Positions 1-10,659 of a stretch of DNA of 64,000 nt are shown here, one piece after another (positions within the stretch are counted from its first letter, which is position 1; every line of letters begins with the position of its first letter). The notes below the pieces were generated by a model. The model was given only the letters and a program-made list of their open reading frames with translations, ran no database searches and was not told the DNA's origin. The translations under genes and the position numbers were made by a program. The stretch is from Sphingomonas sp. HITSZ_GF (GTDB lineage Bacteria > Pseudomonadota > Alphaproteobacteria > Sphingomonadales > Sphingomonadaceae), in NCBI RefSeq assembly GCF_029543155.1, contig NZ_JARQXA010000004.1:1-64000 (forward strand), in the 5' to 3' direction.

Positions 1-66
<66 letters not shown>

Positions 67-70
67 ACAA

Positions 71-102
71 CCCCGCAAGCAAACAAGCTCGCGGGGATTT
101 TT
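71..102 (+). terminator. Rho-independent terminator of the tRNA gene
   Basis: CCCCGC (71-76) pairs with GCGGGG (91-96) across a 14-base loop. A run of T (ATTTTT) follows, five bases after the encoded CCA of the tRNA. Confidence 0.8.
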
Positions 103-201
103 AGTGCCTAAAAGCCGCCGGCTGAACCGCGCAAAGCGGGCTGCGGCGCTTTCGCCATCTTGTTTCGGGATCGACTACGGCAGTATCGCATTGGACTGCT
201 G

Positions 202-1845
202 ATGACCACCGAACCCAATTCCCCCTTTCGACTGAAACTCTACCGCGCAGTCTGGATCGCCAGCCTGTGTTCCAATTTCGGCAGCCTGATCCAGTCGGTC
301 GGCGCGTCCTGGATGATGGCCGGGCTCGGCGCCTCGGCGCAGATGGTCGCGCTCGTCCAGGCATCGACCAGCCTGCCGATCATGTTGCTCGCGCTCTGGG
401 CGGGCGCGATCGCCGACAATCTCGATCGGCGGCGTGTGCTGCTCGCCGCGCAGAGCTTCATGCTGCTCGTTTCGGCGATCCTTGCCGCCGCCGCATGGTT
501 CGGGCTGGTCACACCCTGGCTGCTGCTCGCCTTCACCTTCCTGATCGGCTGCGGCACCGCGATCAACGGGCCGGCCTGGCAGGCCTCGGTCGGCGACATG
601 GTGCCGCGGCCGCTGCTGCCGAGCGCGGTGGCCTATAACAGCATGGGCTTCAACATCGCGCGCAGCCTCGGCCCTGCGCTGGGTGGCGTAATCGTCGCCG
701 TCGCCGGAGCGGCGGCTGCCTTTCTCGTCAACGCGCTGAGCTATGTCGGCTTGATCGTGGTGCTCAAGCGCTGGCGGCCCGAGCTGCCGCCGCGCAAGCT
801 GCCGCGCGAGCGGCTGGGCGTCGCGATGATGGCGGGCATTCGCTATGTCGGGCTGTCGCCGCAGATCCGCACCGTGCTGGGCCGGGCGACGCTGTTCGGT
901 CTCGCCGCGAGCGCGCTGCAGGCGCTGATGCCGCTGGTCGCGCGCGATCTGATCGGCGGGGGCCCGCTGGTCTATGGTGCGCTGCTCGGCGCCTTCGGCC
1001 TGGGCGCGGTCGGCGGGGCGCTGCTCAGTCGCCGGATGCGCCACCTTCTGACGACCGAGGGCATCGTTCGGGCCGCCTCGATCGCCCTTGCCGCGGGCGC
1101 GGCTGCGACGGCGACCGGCGCGATGGCGCTGGCCCTGCTCGGGCTCGCGGCCGCGGGCGCGGGCTGGGTGCTTGCGCTCTCTACCTTCAACGTCAGCGTG
1201 CAGATGGCTTCGCCGCGCTGGGTCGTCGCGCGCGTGATCGCGCTCTATCAGATGGCGGCCTTTGGCGGCATGGCAGGCGGTAGCTGGCTGTTCGGCGCCG
1301 TGGCCAGCCACCACGGCGTTGCAATCGCGCTGCTGGCCGCCGGCCTGCTGCAGCTGCTGAGCGTGGTCGCAGGCTTCCTGCTGCCGCTGCCGGCGATCAG
1401 CGATCTAAACCTGGATCCGCGCGATACCTGGATCGAGCCGCGGACCGCGGTGCCGGTCGAGGCTCGCAGCGGCCCGATCGTGATCACGGTGGAGCATCGC
1501 ATTGCCGAGAACGACATCGCCGCCTTCCTCACCGTGATGCACGAACGTCGCCGCATCCGCCGGCGCGACGGCGCGCGCAACTGGGCGCTCAGCCGCGATT
1601 TGGCGGAGGGGGTGTTGTGGGTGGAACGATTCGATTTCGCGACCTGGCTTGATTATGTTCGGCACAATGAGCGGCGTACAAACGCCGATATGGCGAATAG
1701 CGAGGCCCTGCACGCGCTGTGGATGCCGGGAACCGAGCCGATGATCCATCGCCGGATCGAGCGCCAGACCAGCTCGCTGCCGATCGCCCGCACGCCCGAC
1801 CCGCGCGAGCTCGATCCGATGACCGACCCGACCCGATCGAGCTGA
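202..1845 (+). CDS. MFS transporter (EntS-like/MFS_3) with C-terminal soluble domain
   Basis: A 547-residue protein, probably a 12-helix inner-membrane exporter of the MFS_3 (transmembrane secretion effector, EntS-like) family. Residues ~10-415 are hydrophobic helices with an MFS loop rich in D/R (DNLDRRRVLL) between helices 2 and 3. From about residue 430 to 530 a soluble domain follows that resembles the antibiotic-biosynthesis-monooxygenase fold found at the C-terminus of this family. The ATG at 202 (MTTEPNSPF) was chosen; an upstream TTG at 160 in the same frame would add 14 residues and has no better ribosome site. The gene stands alone between the tRNA terminator and the convergent dctD. 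The substrate cannot be read from the sequence. Confidence 0.85.
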   Translation: MTTEPNSPFRLKLYRAVWIASLCSNFGSLIQSVGASWMMAGLGASAQMVALVQASTSLPIMLLALWAGAIADNLDRRRVLLAAQSFMLLVSAILAAAAWFGLVTPWLLLAFTFLIGCGTAINGPAWQASVGDMVPRPLLPSAVAYNSMGFNIARSLGPALGGVIVAVAGAAAAFLVNALSYVGLIVVLKRWRPELPPRKLPRERLGVAMMAGIRYVGLSPQIRTVLGRATLFGLAASALQALMPLVARDLIGGGPLVYGALLGAFGLGAVGGALLSRRMRHLLTTEGIVRAASIALAAGAAATATGAMALALLGLAAAGAGWVLALSTFNVSVQMASPRWVVARVIALYQMAAFGGMAGGSWLFGAVASHHGVAIALLAAGLLQLLSVVAGFLLPLPAISDLNLDPRDTWIEPRTAVPVEARSGPIVITVEHRIAENDIAAFLTVMHERRRIRRRDGARNWALSRDLAEGVLWVERFDFATWLDYVRHNERRTNADMANSEALHALWMPGTEPMIHRRIERQTSSLPIARTPDPRELDPMTDPTRSS

Positions 1846-1852
1846 GCCCCCT

Positions 1853-3202
1853 TCAGCGCCGAGAGCGCTTGATCTCGGCGAGATCAATGCCGAGCCGGGC
1901 GATCTTGTCGTACAGCGTCTTGCGCGGCACTCCGAGCTGGACCAGCGCGCGCGACACGCGGCCGTCGCTGCGGACCAGCGCCTCACGGATCAGGCTCTCC
2001 TCGAACCGCGCCAGCCGGGTCGGCAGATCGAGCCGGCCATCCGCTTCGGGCAGCTCGGCGAAGCTGCGCCCCGCCGTGACCTCGAAGGCAAAGTTCTTCA
2101 GCTCGCGGACATTGCCCGGCCAGTCATGGCTGGCGAGCCGCGCGTGCACCGCCGGATCGAGCGCGATCTCGCTCACCCCGAGCTGCTGCTTGGCTTCCTC
2201 GACAAAGGCGGCGAACAGCAGGAAGGCATCGCTGCCGCATTCGCGCAGCGCCGGCACGCGCAGCCGCATCGCCGCGAGCCGGTAGTAGAGATCGGCGCGG
2301 AAGCGGCCCTCCGCCACCGCCGTCGCCACATCGGCCTTGGCCGTCGCGATGATGCGCAGATCGACCGATTCCGGATATTCGGCCCCGATCGGCTGCACTT
2401 CGCGCTCCTCGAGCACGCGCAGCAGCCGCGCCTGCATCGCCAGCGGCATCGAATCGATCTCGTCCAGCAACAGGGTCCCGCCGCTCGACGAGGCGATCCG
2501 CCCGACGCGCGAGAGCCGCGTGTGGGGAACGCTGTCCGCCGCATGGCCGAACAGTTCCATCTCGGCGATTCCCTCGGTCAGCGCCGCGCAATTGACCGCG
2601 ACGAAGGGCCTGCCGCGCCGGCGCCCGCGGCGATGGAGCAGCCGCGCGACCAGCTCCTTGCCGGTACCGGTCTCGCCTTCGACCAGGATGTCGACATCGG
2701 TCTCGGCGAGCTGGTCGATCGTCGCGCGAAGCCGCACCATCGGCGGGCTCTCGCCGATCAGCGGGCTCTGCTCCTGCGCCGTCGCCGCGGCGGCGGCGCG
2801 CAGACGGCGATTCTCCATCACCAGCGCGCGCCGATCGAGCGCGCGGCGGATCGCGACGAGCAGCCGATCGGCGGCGAAGGGCTTGGCGAGGAAGTCGAAC
2901 GCGCCGTCATGCAGCGCCGACACTGCCATCGGCACATCGCCATGCCCCGTCACCAGGATCACCGGAATGTCGCTGTCGGTCGCCTGCACCCGGGCGAGCA
3001 GCTCAAGTCCGTCCATTCCCGGCATGCGGATGTCGGAGACGATGACGCCGGGGAAATCGGGCGAGAGCCGCGCCAGTGCCGGGGCTGCCCGGTCGAAGGG
3101 CAGGACGTCGAGCCCGGCCAGCTCGAGCGTCTGCACCATGGCGAGGCGAAGCTGCTCGTCATCCTCGACGAACATCACGCGGGCATTGTCGGGCGTAAGC
3201 AT
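1853..3202 (-). CDS. dctD: DctD-like response regulator with altered GAFTGA loop
   Basis: A 449-residue NtrC-family response regulator, partner of the adjacent DctB kinase and probable activator of dctA. The receiver domain (1-~125) has the acidic pocket E13-D14-D15, phospho-acceptor D57 ([10 protein letters not shown]) and K107. The AAA+ domain (~145-370) has Walker A GETGTGKE (~176-183) and Walker [11 protein letters not shown] (241-250). A Fis-type helix-turn-helix is at the C-terminus. The loop that in sigma-54 activators reads GAFTGA is here DSVPHT (residues 223-228), directly after the conserved ELFGH. The surrounding alignment is intact, so this is a real divergence rather than a frameshift. 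Its ATG overlaps the TGA of dctB (TGATG), so the two are translationally coupled. DctD family assignment is strong; dependence on sigma-54 is doubtful. Confidence 0.88.
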   Translation of the reverse strand: MLTPDNARVMFVEDDEQLRLAMVQTLELAGLDVLPFDRAAPALARLSPDFPGVIVSDIRMPGMDGLELLARVQATDSDIPVILVTGHGDVPMAVSALHDGAFDFLAKPFAADRLLVAIRRALDRRALVMENRRLRAAAAATAQEQSPLIGESPPMVRLRATIDQLAETDVDILVEGETGTGKELVARLLHRRGRRRGRPFVAVNCAALTEGIAEMELFGHAADSVPHTRLSRVGRIASSSGGTLLLDEIDSMPLAMQARLLRVLEEREVQPIGAEYPESVDLRIIATAKADVATAVAEGRFRADLYYRLAAMRLRVPALRECGSDAFLLFAAFVEEAKQQLGVSEIALDPAVHARLASHDWPGNVRELKNFAFEVTAGRSFAELPEADGRLDLPTRLARFEESLIREALVRSDGRVSRALVQLGVPRKTLYDKIARLGIDLAEIKRSRR

Positions 3203-4986
3203 CAGGCCGTCTTCAGCAGGAGATGGAAGGTCGCGCCGCCGCCGGGGCTTGGCGCGTGGAGGATGTCGCCGCCGAACTCGCGGGCGATGTCGCGCGCAAT
3301 GCCGAGGCCGAGCCCGAGCCCGCCCGATTTGGCGGAGGTGAAGGGGGAGAACAGCGTGTCGGCGATCTCCGGCGCGACGCCGGGGCCATTGTCGATCACC
3401 GACAGCCGCGCGACTTCGCCTTCGCGCCACCCCTCGACCAGGATGCGCGGCTCGCCGCCGCCCTGCACCGCATCGAGCGCGTTCTGGAGCAGGTTGATCA
3501 GGATCTGCTCGAGCCGGATGCGATCGCCGCGCACGCTGACGGCGCGCAGCCCCCTGGCGACCTTGAGCGTCACCACGCCGCGCGCGCGCTCGCCGAGCAG
3601 CAGCAGCGTGCCGTCGAGCACCGCGCCGATCTCGGCGGTGCCTTCCGCCGGGGTCTTGCGCCGGGCAAAGGCGCGGAGCTCGGCGGTGATCGTACCGATC
3701 CGCTCGGTGAGCGAGACGATCTGCCTGAGATTGGCGCCGGCCTTGTCGGGGGCGGCGCGTTCGAGAAAAGTCGCGGCATTCTCGGCAAAGGTGCGGATCG
3801 CCGCGACCGGCTGGTTGATCTCATGCGCCACGCCGGCGGTGATCTGGCCGAGCGAGCCGAGCCGGCTCGCCTGGGCCAGCTCCTCGCGCGCGGCGCGGTA
3901 GCGGCGATCGGCTTCGAGCCGCTCCTCGGATTCGACGATCAGCGCGGCATTGGCTTCGCGCAGCTCCGCCGTGCGGCGCTCGACTTCGGCTTCGAGCCGC
4001 GCCTGGTGGTGGCGCTGCAGCCGGCGCTTCTCCGCCGAGCGCAGCGCAAAGCCGGCAAACATGCCGGCGGCGAGCAGGATCGCCAGTGCGATCAGCAGCG
4101 CCTGGGTGCGCGCAGCGGCGAGCGGCGGCTCCAGCGGCGCCAGATGGATCAGATGCGCGCCCGCCAGCGGCGCCGGCTCGGCGGCGGCGCGGTAGCGCTG
4201 CGCCTTGCCGCCGCTGTCGACGCTCGCCTGCACGCCGTCGATCGCGACCGGCGCGCGCCGGGGCGGGCGCGGGCCGAATTGCAGCGTGCGCCGCGCATCG
4301 GCCAGCGTCGCCGCATCGAGCGCGCGTGTCGCCTGGAAGCGCCAGCCCGGGATCGAAGTGACCAGGATCACGCCATGCGCGTCGGTGACGATGGTGATGC
4401 CGGGCGCGCGCGCCCAGGCCGCCTCGACATCGTCGAACTCGACCTTCACCACCACCACGCCGAGCGCCTGGCCGCCGCGATCGACCCGGCGCGCGAGATA
4501 CAGGCCGGGCCGCCCGCTCACCGTGCCCAGCGCGAACAGCTCCGATGCGCCGCGCTCCATCGCGTCGCGGAAATAGGGGCGGAAGCCATAGACCTGGCCG
4601 ACGAAGCTGGTCGGCAGCCGCCAGTTGCTGGCGGCGACGGTGCGGCCCTGGCGATCGATGACATAGATCACAGCGGCATCGGTGCGATTGGCGAGCAGCT
4701 CCAGCGTGGCGTTGAGCCCGCGTTGCGCCGCCGGATCGCCGCCGCGCAGCGCCGGGGCGATCTCGGGATTCTCGCTGAGCACCAGCGGCAGCAGGCGGAA
4801 CTTCTGCAGCTCCGAATTGAGCAGCCCGACATGCGCGCGTGCCGTCTGCTGCGCAACCGCGTCGGCGGACATGCGTGCCTGGCCCATCGCCCAGCGGCTG
4901 CCCGCCCAGGCGAGCAGCAGGATCGCCGCGAGCGTGATCGCGGCGAGGAGCAGGCGCTGGCGGCGAAGAGAGGCGGCGGGGCTCAT
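3202..4986 (-). CDS. dctB: C4-dicarboxylate sensor histidine kinase DctB
   Basis: A 594-residue membrane sensor kinase. TM1 is at about 11-31, followed by a periplasmic PDC-type double sensor (~40-285), TM2 (~295-316) and a coiled-coil linker (~320-375). The dimerization/phosphoacceptor domain carries [14 protein letters not shown] with H388. The HATPase domain follows ([28 protein letters not shown]). Length and layout match DctB. Its start lies two bases from a large dyad in the dctB-dctA divergent region. The final TGA overlaps the dctD start. It is expected to sense succinate-type acids in the periplasm and phosphorylate DctD. Confidence 0.9.
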   Translation of the reverse strand: MSPAASLRRQRLLLAAITLAAILLLAWAGSRWAMGQARMSADAVAQQTARAHVGLLNSELQKFRLLPLVLSENPEIAPALRGGDPAAQRGLNATLELLANRTDAAVIYVIDRQGRTVAASNWRLPTSFVGQVYGFRPYFRDAMERGASELFALGTVSGRPGLYLARRVDRGGQALGVVVVKVEFDDVEAAWARAPGITIVTDAHGVILVTSIPGWRFQATRALDAATLADARRTLQFGPRPPRRAPVAIDGVQASVDSGGKAQRYRAAAEPAPLAGAHLIHLAPLEPPLAAARTQALLIALAILLAAGMFAGFALRSAEKRRLQRHHQARLEAEVERRTAELREANAALIVESEERLEADRRYRAAREELAQASRLGSLGQITAGVAHEINQPVAAIRTFAENAATFLERAAPDKAGANLRQIVSLTERIGTITAELRAFARRKTPAEGTAEIGAVLDGTLLLLGERARGVVTLKVARGLRAVSVRGDRIRLEQILINLLQNALDAVQGGGEPRILVEGWREGEVARLSVIDNGPGVAPEIADTLFSPFTSAKSGGLGLGLGIARDIAREFGGDILHAPSPGGGATFHLLLKTA

Positions 4987-4987
4987 T

Positions 4988-5005
4988 TGTGCGGATTATC
5001 GCACA
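4988..5005. promoter_or_regulatory. perfect dyad in the dctB-dctA intergenic region, probable DctD site
   Basis: TGTGCGGATTATCGCACA: 6-bp perfect arms around six bases. It resembles the GTGCGG/CCGCAC upstream sites recognised by rhizobial DctD. It lies about 200 bp upstream of dctA and two bases from the dctB start. A weaker partial copy (CACGATTTCGCA) follows near 5034-5045. Nothing like a good -24/-12 element is seen between here and dctA. Confidence 0.65.
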
Positions 5006-5202
5006 TTTTGCCGGAGTGCTGGGCGAAAATCCACACGATTTCGCATGGGGCGGCACCGGCTGTTTCGAATGAAATCTCGGTAACTCAAATACTTATCCCG
5101 ACAAATCCGAAAGGCTGCAGGCGCCCGGCGAGAGGAATAAGGTGCACGCCCAAGGCCCCAATACAAGAGGCTGCGCGCCAACCCGGCGCGACAGAGGAGA
5201 GT

Positions 5203-6546
5203 ATGATCATCCAGTCGATCCCCGACGGGCAGCCCATGGCTGCGCGCAAGCCGTTTTACCGGCACCTCTATTTCCAGGTGCTCGTGGCGATCGCGCTGGG
5301 CGTGACGATCGGCCATTTCTGGCCGGCCACGGGCGAGGCGCTCAAGCCGCTCGGCGAAGGCTTCATCAAGCTGGTGAAGATGGTGATCGCGCCGGTGATC
5401 TTCCTCACCGTGGTCAGCGGCATTGCGGGCATGCGCGAGCTGGGCTCGGTCGGCCGCGTCGCCGCCAAGGCGTTCGGCTATTTCCTGTTCTTCTCGACGC
5501 TGGCGCTGATCATCGGCCTGATCGTCGCCAATGTCGTCCAGCCCGGCGCGGGCATGAACATCGATCCGCGTACGCTCGATGCCGGCGCGGTCGCCGGTTA
5601 TGCGCATCAGGCGCACGAGACGACGGTGGTCGGCTTCCTGATGTCGATCATCCCGACGACGCTGGTATCGGCGCTCACCGAAGGCTCGATCCTGCAGACG
5701 CTGTTCGTCGCGGTGCTGTTCGGCATTGCGATGGTGCTGGTCGGCAAGCCCGCCGAGCCGGTGCTCGATTTCGTCGAGCGGCTCGCGCTGATCGTCTTCC
5801 GCGTCGTCGGCATCCTGATGCGCGTCGCGCCGATCGGCGCGTTCGGCGCGATGGCCTTCACCATCGGCAAGTACGGCGCGGCCAGCCTGATCAACCTGGG
5901 CACGCTGGTCGCCACCTTCTATGCGACCTCGCTCTTCTTCGTGCTGGTGGTGCTGGGCACCGTCGCGCGGCTGCACGGCTTCTCGATCCTGCGCCTGCTT
6001 GCCTATCTGAAGGCGGAGCTGCTGCTGGTGCTCGGTACGTCCTCGTCCGAAGCGGCGCTACCCAGCCTGATCGCCAAGCTGGAAGGTGCCGGCTGCGAAA
6101 AGGGCGTGGTCGGCCTGGTCGTGCCGACCGGCTATTCGTTCAATCTCGACGGCACCAACATCTACATGACGCTGGCGGCGCTGTTCATCGCGCAGGCATG
6201 CGGCGTGCATCTGAGCTGGGGCGAGCAGATCCTGCTCGTCCTCGTCTCGATGCTCAGCTCCAAGGGCGCGGCGGGCGTGACCGGCGCCGGCTTCATCACG
6301 CTGGCGGCGACGCTGTCGATCGTGCCGAGCGTGCCGGTGGCGGGGATGACGCTGATCCTGGGCGTCGATCGCTTCATGAGCGAGTGCCGCAGCCTTACCA
6401 ATTTCGTCGGCAACGCGGTGGCGGCGATCGTCGTCGCGCGCTGGGAAAACAAGCTCGATCGCGCCGCGCTGGATGCCGCGCTGAACGGGCGCGCAATCGC
6501 AAGATCACAAGACCTAGAACAAATGGAACAGGGAGAGAGGGCATGA
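5203..6546 (+). CDS. dctA: C4-dicarboxylate:cation symporter DctA
   Basis: A 447-residue DAACS-family transporter that imports succinate, fumarate, malate and similar acids with protons or sodium. The family signatures are present: an early helix with [16 protein letters not shown], the serine-rich hairpin [11 protein letters not shown], and the substrate/ion-site helix [19 protein letters not shown]. The ATG at 5203 has a ribosome site AGAGGAGAG just upstream; longer open frames upstream are antisense to dctB. The stop overlaps the next gene by ATGA, so the TonB receptor is translationally coupled. The divergent dctBD pair is the expected regulator. Confidence 0.95.
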   Translation: MIIQSIPDGQPMAARKPFYRHLYFQVLVAIALGVTIGHFWPATGEALKPLGEGFIKLVKMVIAPVIFLTVVSGIAGMRELGSVGRVAAKAFGYFLFFSTLALIIGLIVANVVQPGAGMNIDPRTLDAGAVAGYAHQAHETTVVGFLMSIIPTTLVSALTEGSILQTLFVAVLFGIAMVLVGKPAEPVLDFVERLALIVFRVVGILMRVAPIGAFGAMAFTIGKYGAASLINLGTLVATFYATSLFFVLVVLGTVARLHGFSILRLLAYLKAELLLVLGTSSSEAALPSLIAKLEGAGCEKGVVGLVVPTGYSFNLDGTNIYMTLAALFIAQACGVHLSWGEQILLVLVSMLSSKGAAGVTGAGFITLAATLSIVPSVPVAGMTLILGVDRFMSECRSLTNFVGNAVAAIVVARWENKLDRAALDAALNGRAIARSQDLEQMEQGERA

Positions 6547-9500
6547 AGAAGGGATATCGGCGGATCGCCTTGAGTGCGGGCAGCGCGCTGGGCGTGCTGA
6601 TGCTCGCACAGGCGGCGCAGGCGCAGGAAGCGGCGGCTCCGGCCCCGCAGGAAGTTCCGGCCGCGCCGGAAGCGACCGAGAAGACCGACGAGATCGTCGT
6701 GGTCGGCACCCAGATCCGCGGTGCCAGCACCACGGCAGCCCTCCCCGTTTCGGTGATCGACGCCAACCAGATCGATGCGTCCGGCGCGCTTTCGGGCGAC
6801 GAGCTGTTCCGCTCGATCCCCCAGGCGGGCGACGTGACCTTCAACGAAGCGAACAACCCGCAGACCAGCAATGCGGCGCGCGGCGACGTCAATTCGATCA
6901 ACCTGCGCAACCTGGGCGTGGGCAACACGCTGGTGCTGCTCAACGGCCGCCGTCTGGTCAACCACCCGACCAGCCAGGCCGGCGACGGCAACGTGCCGGT
7001 GCTCGGCTACAACGCCAATTCGCTGCCGGTCGCCGGTATCCAGAGGCTCGAGATCCTGCGCGACGGCGCTGCCGCCATCTATGGCTCGGATGCGGTCGCC
7101 GGCGTGGTCAATACCGTCACCAAGACCGATATCGACGGCGGCTCGCTCGATTTCCGCTATGGCGGGGCCGAAGGCACGCATCGCCGCGAGTTCCAGGTGA
7201 CGGGCACGGTGGGCGACGACTTCGCCGATGGCCGCGGCAACGTGTCGCTGTACCTCGACTATACCCACCGCACCGCGCAGCTGGCCGAGGACCAGCCCTA
7301 TACGGCGACGGACAATCTCATGTCCTTCTTCGCCGACGACCCTGCCTATGCCGGCAATTTGACTGCGGACGGGCGCGCCACCCAGTCGCCCTGGGCGAAC
7401 CTTGCGGTGGTGAACGGTCCCGGCACGATCCGCCGCAGCCCGGGCAACCAGGCGCTGACCTCGTCGGCGGGCGCCTTCCACACCCAGTCGATCGGCAATG
7501 CCGGCTGTCTGGTCACGCTCAACGCCGATACCTGCCTGGGCAGCGGCACCCGCGCCACGGCGTCGACGCTGCGCTCCGAGCGCTTCGACACGCGCGCGGG
7601 AACCACGGTTTCGCCGAGCATCGATCGCTACAACAGCTTCGCCAGCGCGCATTACGACATCTCGGACAAGCTGACCGTCTATGGCGAGGCCGGCTTCTAT
7701 TATGCAGAGACCACGCGCATCCAGCCGCCGACGATCAATCTCAATTCGATCGTGATCCCGGCCTCCAACTATTGGAACCCGTTCGGCGCGACGACGATCA
7801 ACGGCGTCGCCAACCCCAACCGCATCCCCAACCTCACCAACGTGCCCGCCTCCGGCCTGGCGGTGCGCCTTTCCACCTATCGCTTCGTCGATGCCGGCAA
7901 CCAGACGGTGAACGTCACCAACTGGCAGTCGCGCTTCCTGGGCGGGCTGAAGGGCGAGATCGGCACCTTCGATTTCGACAGCGCGATCCTCTATTCCGAG
8001 GCGCAGGCGACCGACGTCTCCAACGCCATCAACATGACCAAGCTGCAGCAGAACCTCGCGCTGTCGACGCCCGAGGCGTACAATCCGTTCAGCGGCGGCT
8101 GCAACGCGACGCCGAGCCTGGGCGACTGCTCGCCGGCATCGGCGACCACGATCGATTCGTTCCAGTTCGATCTGAAGCGCCGTTCGAAGACCACGCTCGC
8201 GCTCGCCGATTTCAAGATGTCGAACGCACGGCTGCTCGCGCTGCCGGGCGGCAATCTCGGTATCGCCTTCGGCGTCGAGGCGCGGCGCGAGACGCAGCGC
8301 GACGACCGCGATCCCAATCTCAACGGCGAGATCGGCTTTGTCGACATGGTGACCGGCGAGACCAACTTGTCGAACGTCGCCGCGGTCAGCCCGACGCCGA
8401 GCACCAAGGGTGCACGCACCGTCTTCTCGGCCTTTGCCGAGCTCGCCGTGCCGGTGGTCTCGCCCGACATGCACATCCCGCTGGTCCATCGCCTCGATGT
8501 CCAGCTGGCCGGACGCTACGAGCATTACAGCGACTTCGGATCGGTGGCGAAGCCCAAGGTTGCGGCAGCCTGGGACCTGATCGACGGCATCCGCATCCGC
8601 GGCTCCTGGTCGCAGGGCTTCCGCGCGCCGAACCTCGAACAGACCAACACGGTCGCCTATTCGCGCCTCAACTCGAACACCGATTATTATCGCTGTGAGG
8701 CCGATCTGCGCGCCGGGCGCATCGCCAGCTATGGTGCCTGCTCGCGCGGCATCAGCTATGCGATCTTCGTCAGCGGCAATCCGGACCTGAAGCCGGAGAG
8801 CAGCACCAGCTGGACGCTGGGCACAGTGCTCCAGCCCAAGTTCATCCCCGAAAAGGCCGGGCGACTGACGCTCACCGCCGATTTCTGGTCGATCAAGCAG
8901 ACCGGCATCGTCGGCCAGTTCGGCGCGCAGAACGCGCTGGTGCTCGATTATCTGCTGCGCCTGCAGGGCTCGAGCAACCCCAACGTGATCCGTGCCGCGG
9001 CGACCGCGGACGATACCCCGGTCTTCGCCGGCACCGGCCTGGCGACGGCGGGCGCGGTCACGCGGATCAACGACCAGTTCGTCAACCTGCTGCCGCAGAC
9101 GGTGCAGGGCATCGATCTGGCGCTGCTCTACAATGTCCGCACTAGCATCGGTAAGTTCGACCTCGCGCTGAACGGCGCGCGGCTGACCAAGTTCTCGCGC
9201 GACACGCCGCCGGCGGTGCAGGCGCTGTTCGATGCGCGCGCGGCCGGGCAGATCAACGCTGCGACCCCGCTCACCGATGCGAGCGACCTGATCGAGGACC
9301 GCGGCAAGCCCAAGTGGCGCGTCACCGGCTCGCTGACCTGGTCCAAGAGCGGCTGGCAGGTCGGCGCCTTCGCCAACTATATCGGCACCGTCTATGACAC
9401 CAATTTCCTCGACGCGAACGGCAACCCGTACAAGCTCGAGGGCCAGGTGACCTTCAACCTCTACACCCAGTATCGCTTCAAGGGCGGTATCCTCGATGAC

Positions 9501-9629
9501 ACGCGTATCCGCATCGGCGCGCGCAACATCTTCGACAAGCAGCCCCCGATCACCGCCGACGGCTATCTGGGCTCGCTCTACAGCCCCTATGGCCGCTATC
9601 TCTACATGACGATCGGCAAGAGGTTCTGA
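6543..9629 (+). CDS. TonB-dependent receptor coupled to dctA
   Basis: A 1028-residue outer-membrane TonB-dependent receptor. An N-terminal signal peptide ([11 protein letters not shown]... AQAQ, ~29 residues) is followed by a TonB-box-like DEIVVVG, a plug domain (~65-175; [35 protein letters not shown]) and a 22-strand barrel. The barrel ends in an aromatic C-terminus (LYMTIGKRF), typical of BAM substrates. It belongs to the large sphingomonad group annotated as carbohydrate or unspecified receptors. The ATG overlaps the dctA stop (ATGA). The position between dctA and a secreted esterase suggests that it imports a molecule that yields a C4-dicarboxylate or travels with one. That is inference. 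Confidence 0.93.
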   Translation: MKKGYRRIALSAGSALGVLMLAQAAQAQEAAAPAPQEVPAAPEATEKTDEIVVVGTQIRGASTTAALPVSVIDANQIDASGALSGDELFRSIPQAGDVTFNEANNPQTSNAARGDVNSINLRNLGVGNTLVLLNGRRLVNHPTSQAGDGNVPVLGYNANSLPVAGIQRLEILRDGAAAIYGSDAVAGVVNTVTKTDIDGGSLDFRYGGAEGTHRREFQVTGTVGDDFADGRGNVSLYLDYTHRTAQLAEDQPYTATDNLMSFFADDPAYAGNLTADGRATQSPWANLAVVNGPGTIRRSPGNQALTSSAGAFHTQSIGNAGCLVTLNADTCLGSGTRATASTLRSERFDTRAGTTVSPSIDRYNSFASAHYDISDKLTVYGEAGFYYAETTRIQPPTINLNSIVIPASNYWNPFGATTINGVANPNRIPNLTNVPASGLAVRLSTYRFVDAGNQTVNVTNWQSRFLGGLKGEIGTFDFDSAILYSEAQATDVSNAINMTKLQQNLALSTPEAYNPFSGGCNATPSLGDCSPASATTIDSFQFDLKRRSKTTLALADFKMSNARLLALPGGNLGIAFGVEARRETQRDDRDPNLNGEIGFVDMVTGETNLSNVAAVSPTPSTKGARTVFSAFAELAVPVVSPDMHIPLVHRLDVQLAGRYEHYSDFGSVAKPKVAAAWDLIDGIRIRGSWSQGFRAPNLEQTNTVAYSRLNSNTDYYRCEADLRAGRIASYGACSRGISYAIFVSGNPDLKPESSTSWTLGTVLQPKFIPEKAGRLTLTADFWSIKQTGIVGQFGAQNALVLDYLLRLQGSSNPNVIRAAATADDTPVFAGTGLATAGAVTRINDQFVNLLPQTVQGIDLALLYNVRTSIGKFDLALNGARLTKFSRDTPPAVQALFDARAAGQINAATPLTDASDLIEDRGKPKWRVTGSLTWSKSGWQVGAFANYIGTVYDTNFLDANGNPYKLEGQVTFNLYTQYRFKGGILDDTRIRIGARNIFDKQPPITADGYLGSLYSPYGRYLYMTIGKRF

Positions 9630-9633
9630 TCTG

Positions 9634-10566
9634 ATGATGCGTCGTTTCTTCCTCTTCTCCCTCCTGGCCGCGCTTTTCAGCGCGGCCAGTCCTGTTTTCG
9701 CCCAGGACGGGCTCGGCAAGCCGGAAGTCTATGCGGTGTGGCCAGGCAAGCCGCCCGGCTTCGGCAAGCCGCAGGGGCCGGAGAAGGTCGGCAACGAAGG
9801 CGGGCAGACCGGCTCCTGGTCGAACATCTCGGAGCCGCGCTACGAAGTCTATCGGCCGAAACATCCCAATGGCGCGGCCGCGCTGATCCTGGGTGGCGGC
9901 GGCTATTTCCGCATCCAGATCGGCTCGGCCAAGGACGTCGCGGCCAAGCTGGCGGCGGCCGGCATCACGCCGGTGATCCTCTATTACCGCCTGCCCGGCG
10001 ACGGCTGGAACGCCGATGCGCCTTTCCAGGACGCGCAACGCACGCTGCGCCTGCTGAAAGCCGGCGCCAAGCGCTGGAACCTCGATGCGGGCCGTATCGG
10101 CGTGGTCGGCATGTCCGCCGGCGGGCACCTCGCCGGCATGATGGCGACACGCGGCGCGCATGATTTCTATCCCCCGGCGGACGAGGCGGACAAGCAGAAC
10201 GCCGTCCCGGCCTTTGCCGCGATGATCTATCCGGTCGTCTCGATGCGCCCGCCGATCGACACCACCCAGACGCGCAAGAAGCTTTCGGTCCTTCCCGACT
10301 ATCGCGACTTCTATTCGGTGGAAGCACAGGTCGACGCCGCTACGCCGCCGGTCTTCCTCGCCCATGCCGCCGACGATCCGATCGCCAATGTCGAGCATTC
10401 GCTGCGCATGTTCGCGGCGATGCGCGCAGCCGGGCGGCCGGTGGAGATGCACGTCTTCGAAAAGGGCGGCCACAGCTGGGGGGCGGGCAAACCCGGCAGC
10501 CTGGTCGGCCAATGGCCCGATCTCTTCCTCGCCTGGCTGCGCAGCCACCAGATCCTGGCCAACTAG
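9634..10566 (+). CDS. secreted alpha/beta-hydrolase (esterase, BD-FAE/xylan esterase-like)
   Basis: A 310-residue alpha/beta-hydrolase with a signal peptide (MMRRFFLFSLLAALFSAAS... FAQ). The oxyanion-region motif GGGGYF, nucleophile elbow GMSAGGH (serine in GxSxG), acid region HAADDPIAN and catalytic histidine in GGHSWG are all visible in the usual order. The family covers acetyl-xylan and other carbohydrate esterases. The gene begins four bases after the receptor stop, so it probably belongs to the dctA-receptor transcript. It may release an acyl group or a dicarboxylate from an esterified substrate in the periplasm. Confidence 0.85.
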   Translation: MMRRFFLFSLLAALFSAASPVFAQDGLGKPEVYAVWPGKPPGFGKPQGPEKVGNEGGQTGSWSNISEPRYEVYRPKHPNGAAALILGGGGYFRIQIGSAKDVAAKLAAAGITPVILYYRLPGDGWNADAPFQDAQRTLRLLKAGAKRWNLDAGRIGVVGMSAGGHLAGMMATRGAHDFYPPADEADKQNAVPAFAAMIYPVVSMRPPIDTTQTRKKLSVLPDYRDFYSVEAQVDAATPPVFLAHAADDPIANVEHSLRMFAAMRAAGRPVEMHVFEKGGHSWGAGKPGSLVGQWPDLFLAWLRSHQILAN

Positions 10567-10659
10567 CCCGGCACGGCCATCCGCGCTTGCCTCCCCGCGC
10601 GCCGCGCGGCATGGGAGAAGGCTCGGCCGGCAGGCAGGTTCAGTACCGGGATCAAGGGC

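Noticed and set aside
160..201. TTG start for the first MFS gene
   Set aside because: The extra 14 residues are charged and do not look like the family N-terminus; the ATG at 202 fits better.
5051..5066. Possible sigma-54 promoter (CGGCAC... ) before dctA
   Set aside because: The -24 half is imperfect and the -12 half reads GTTTC without the required GC, so it was not called.
3223..5202. Plus-strand open frame running into dctA from opposite dctB
   Set aside because: The upstream part is antisense to dctB and of improbable composition. DctA homology begins at 5203, which also has a strong ribosome site.
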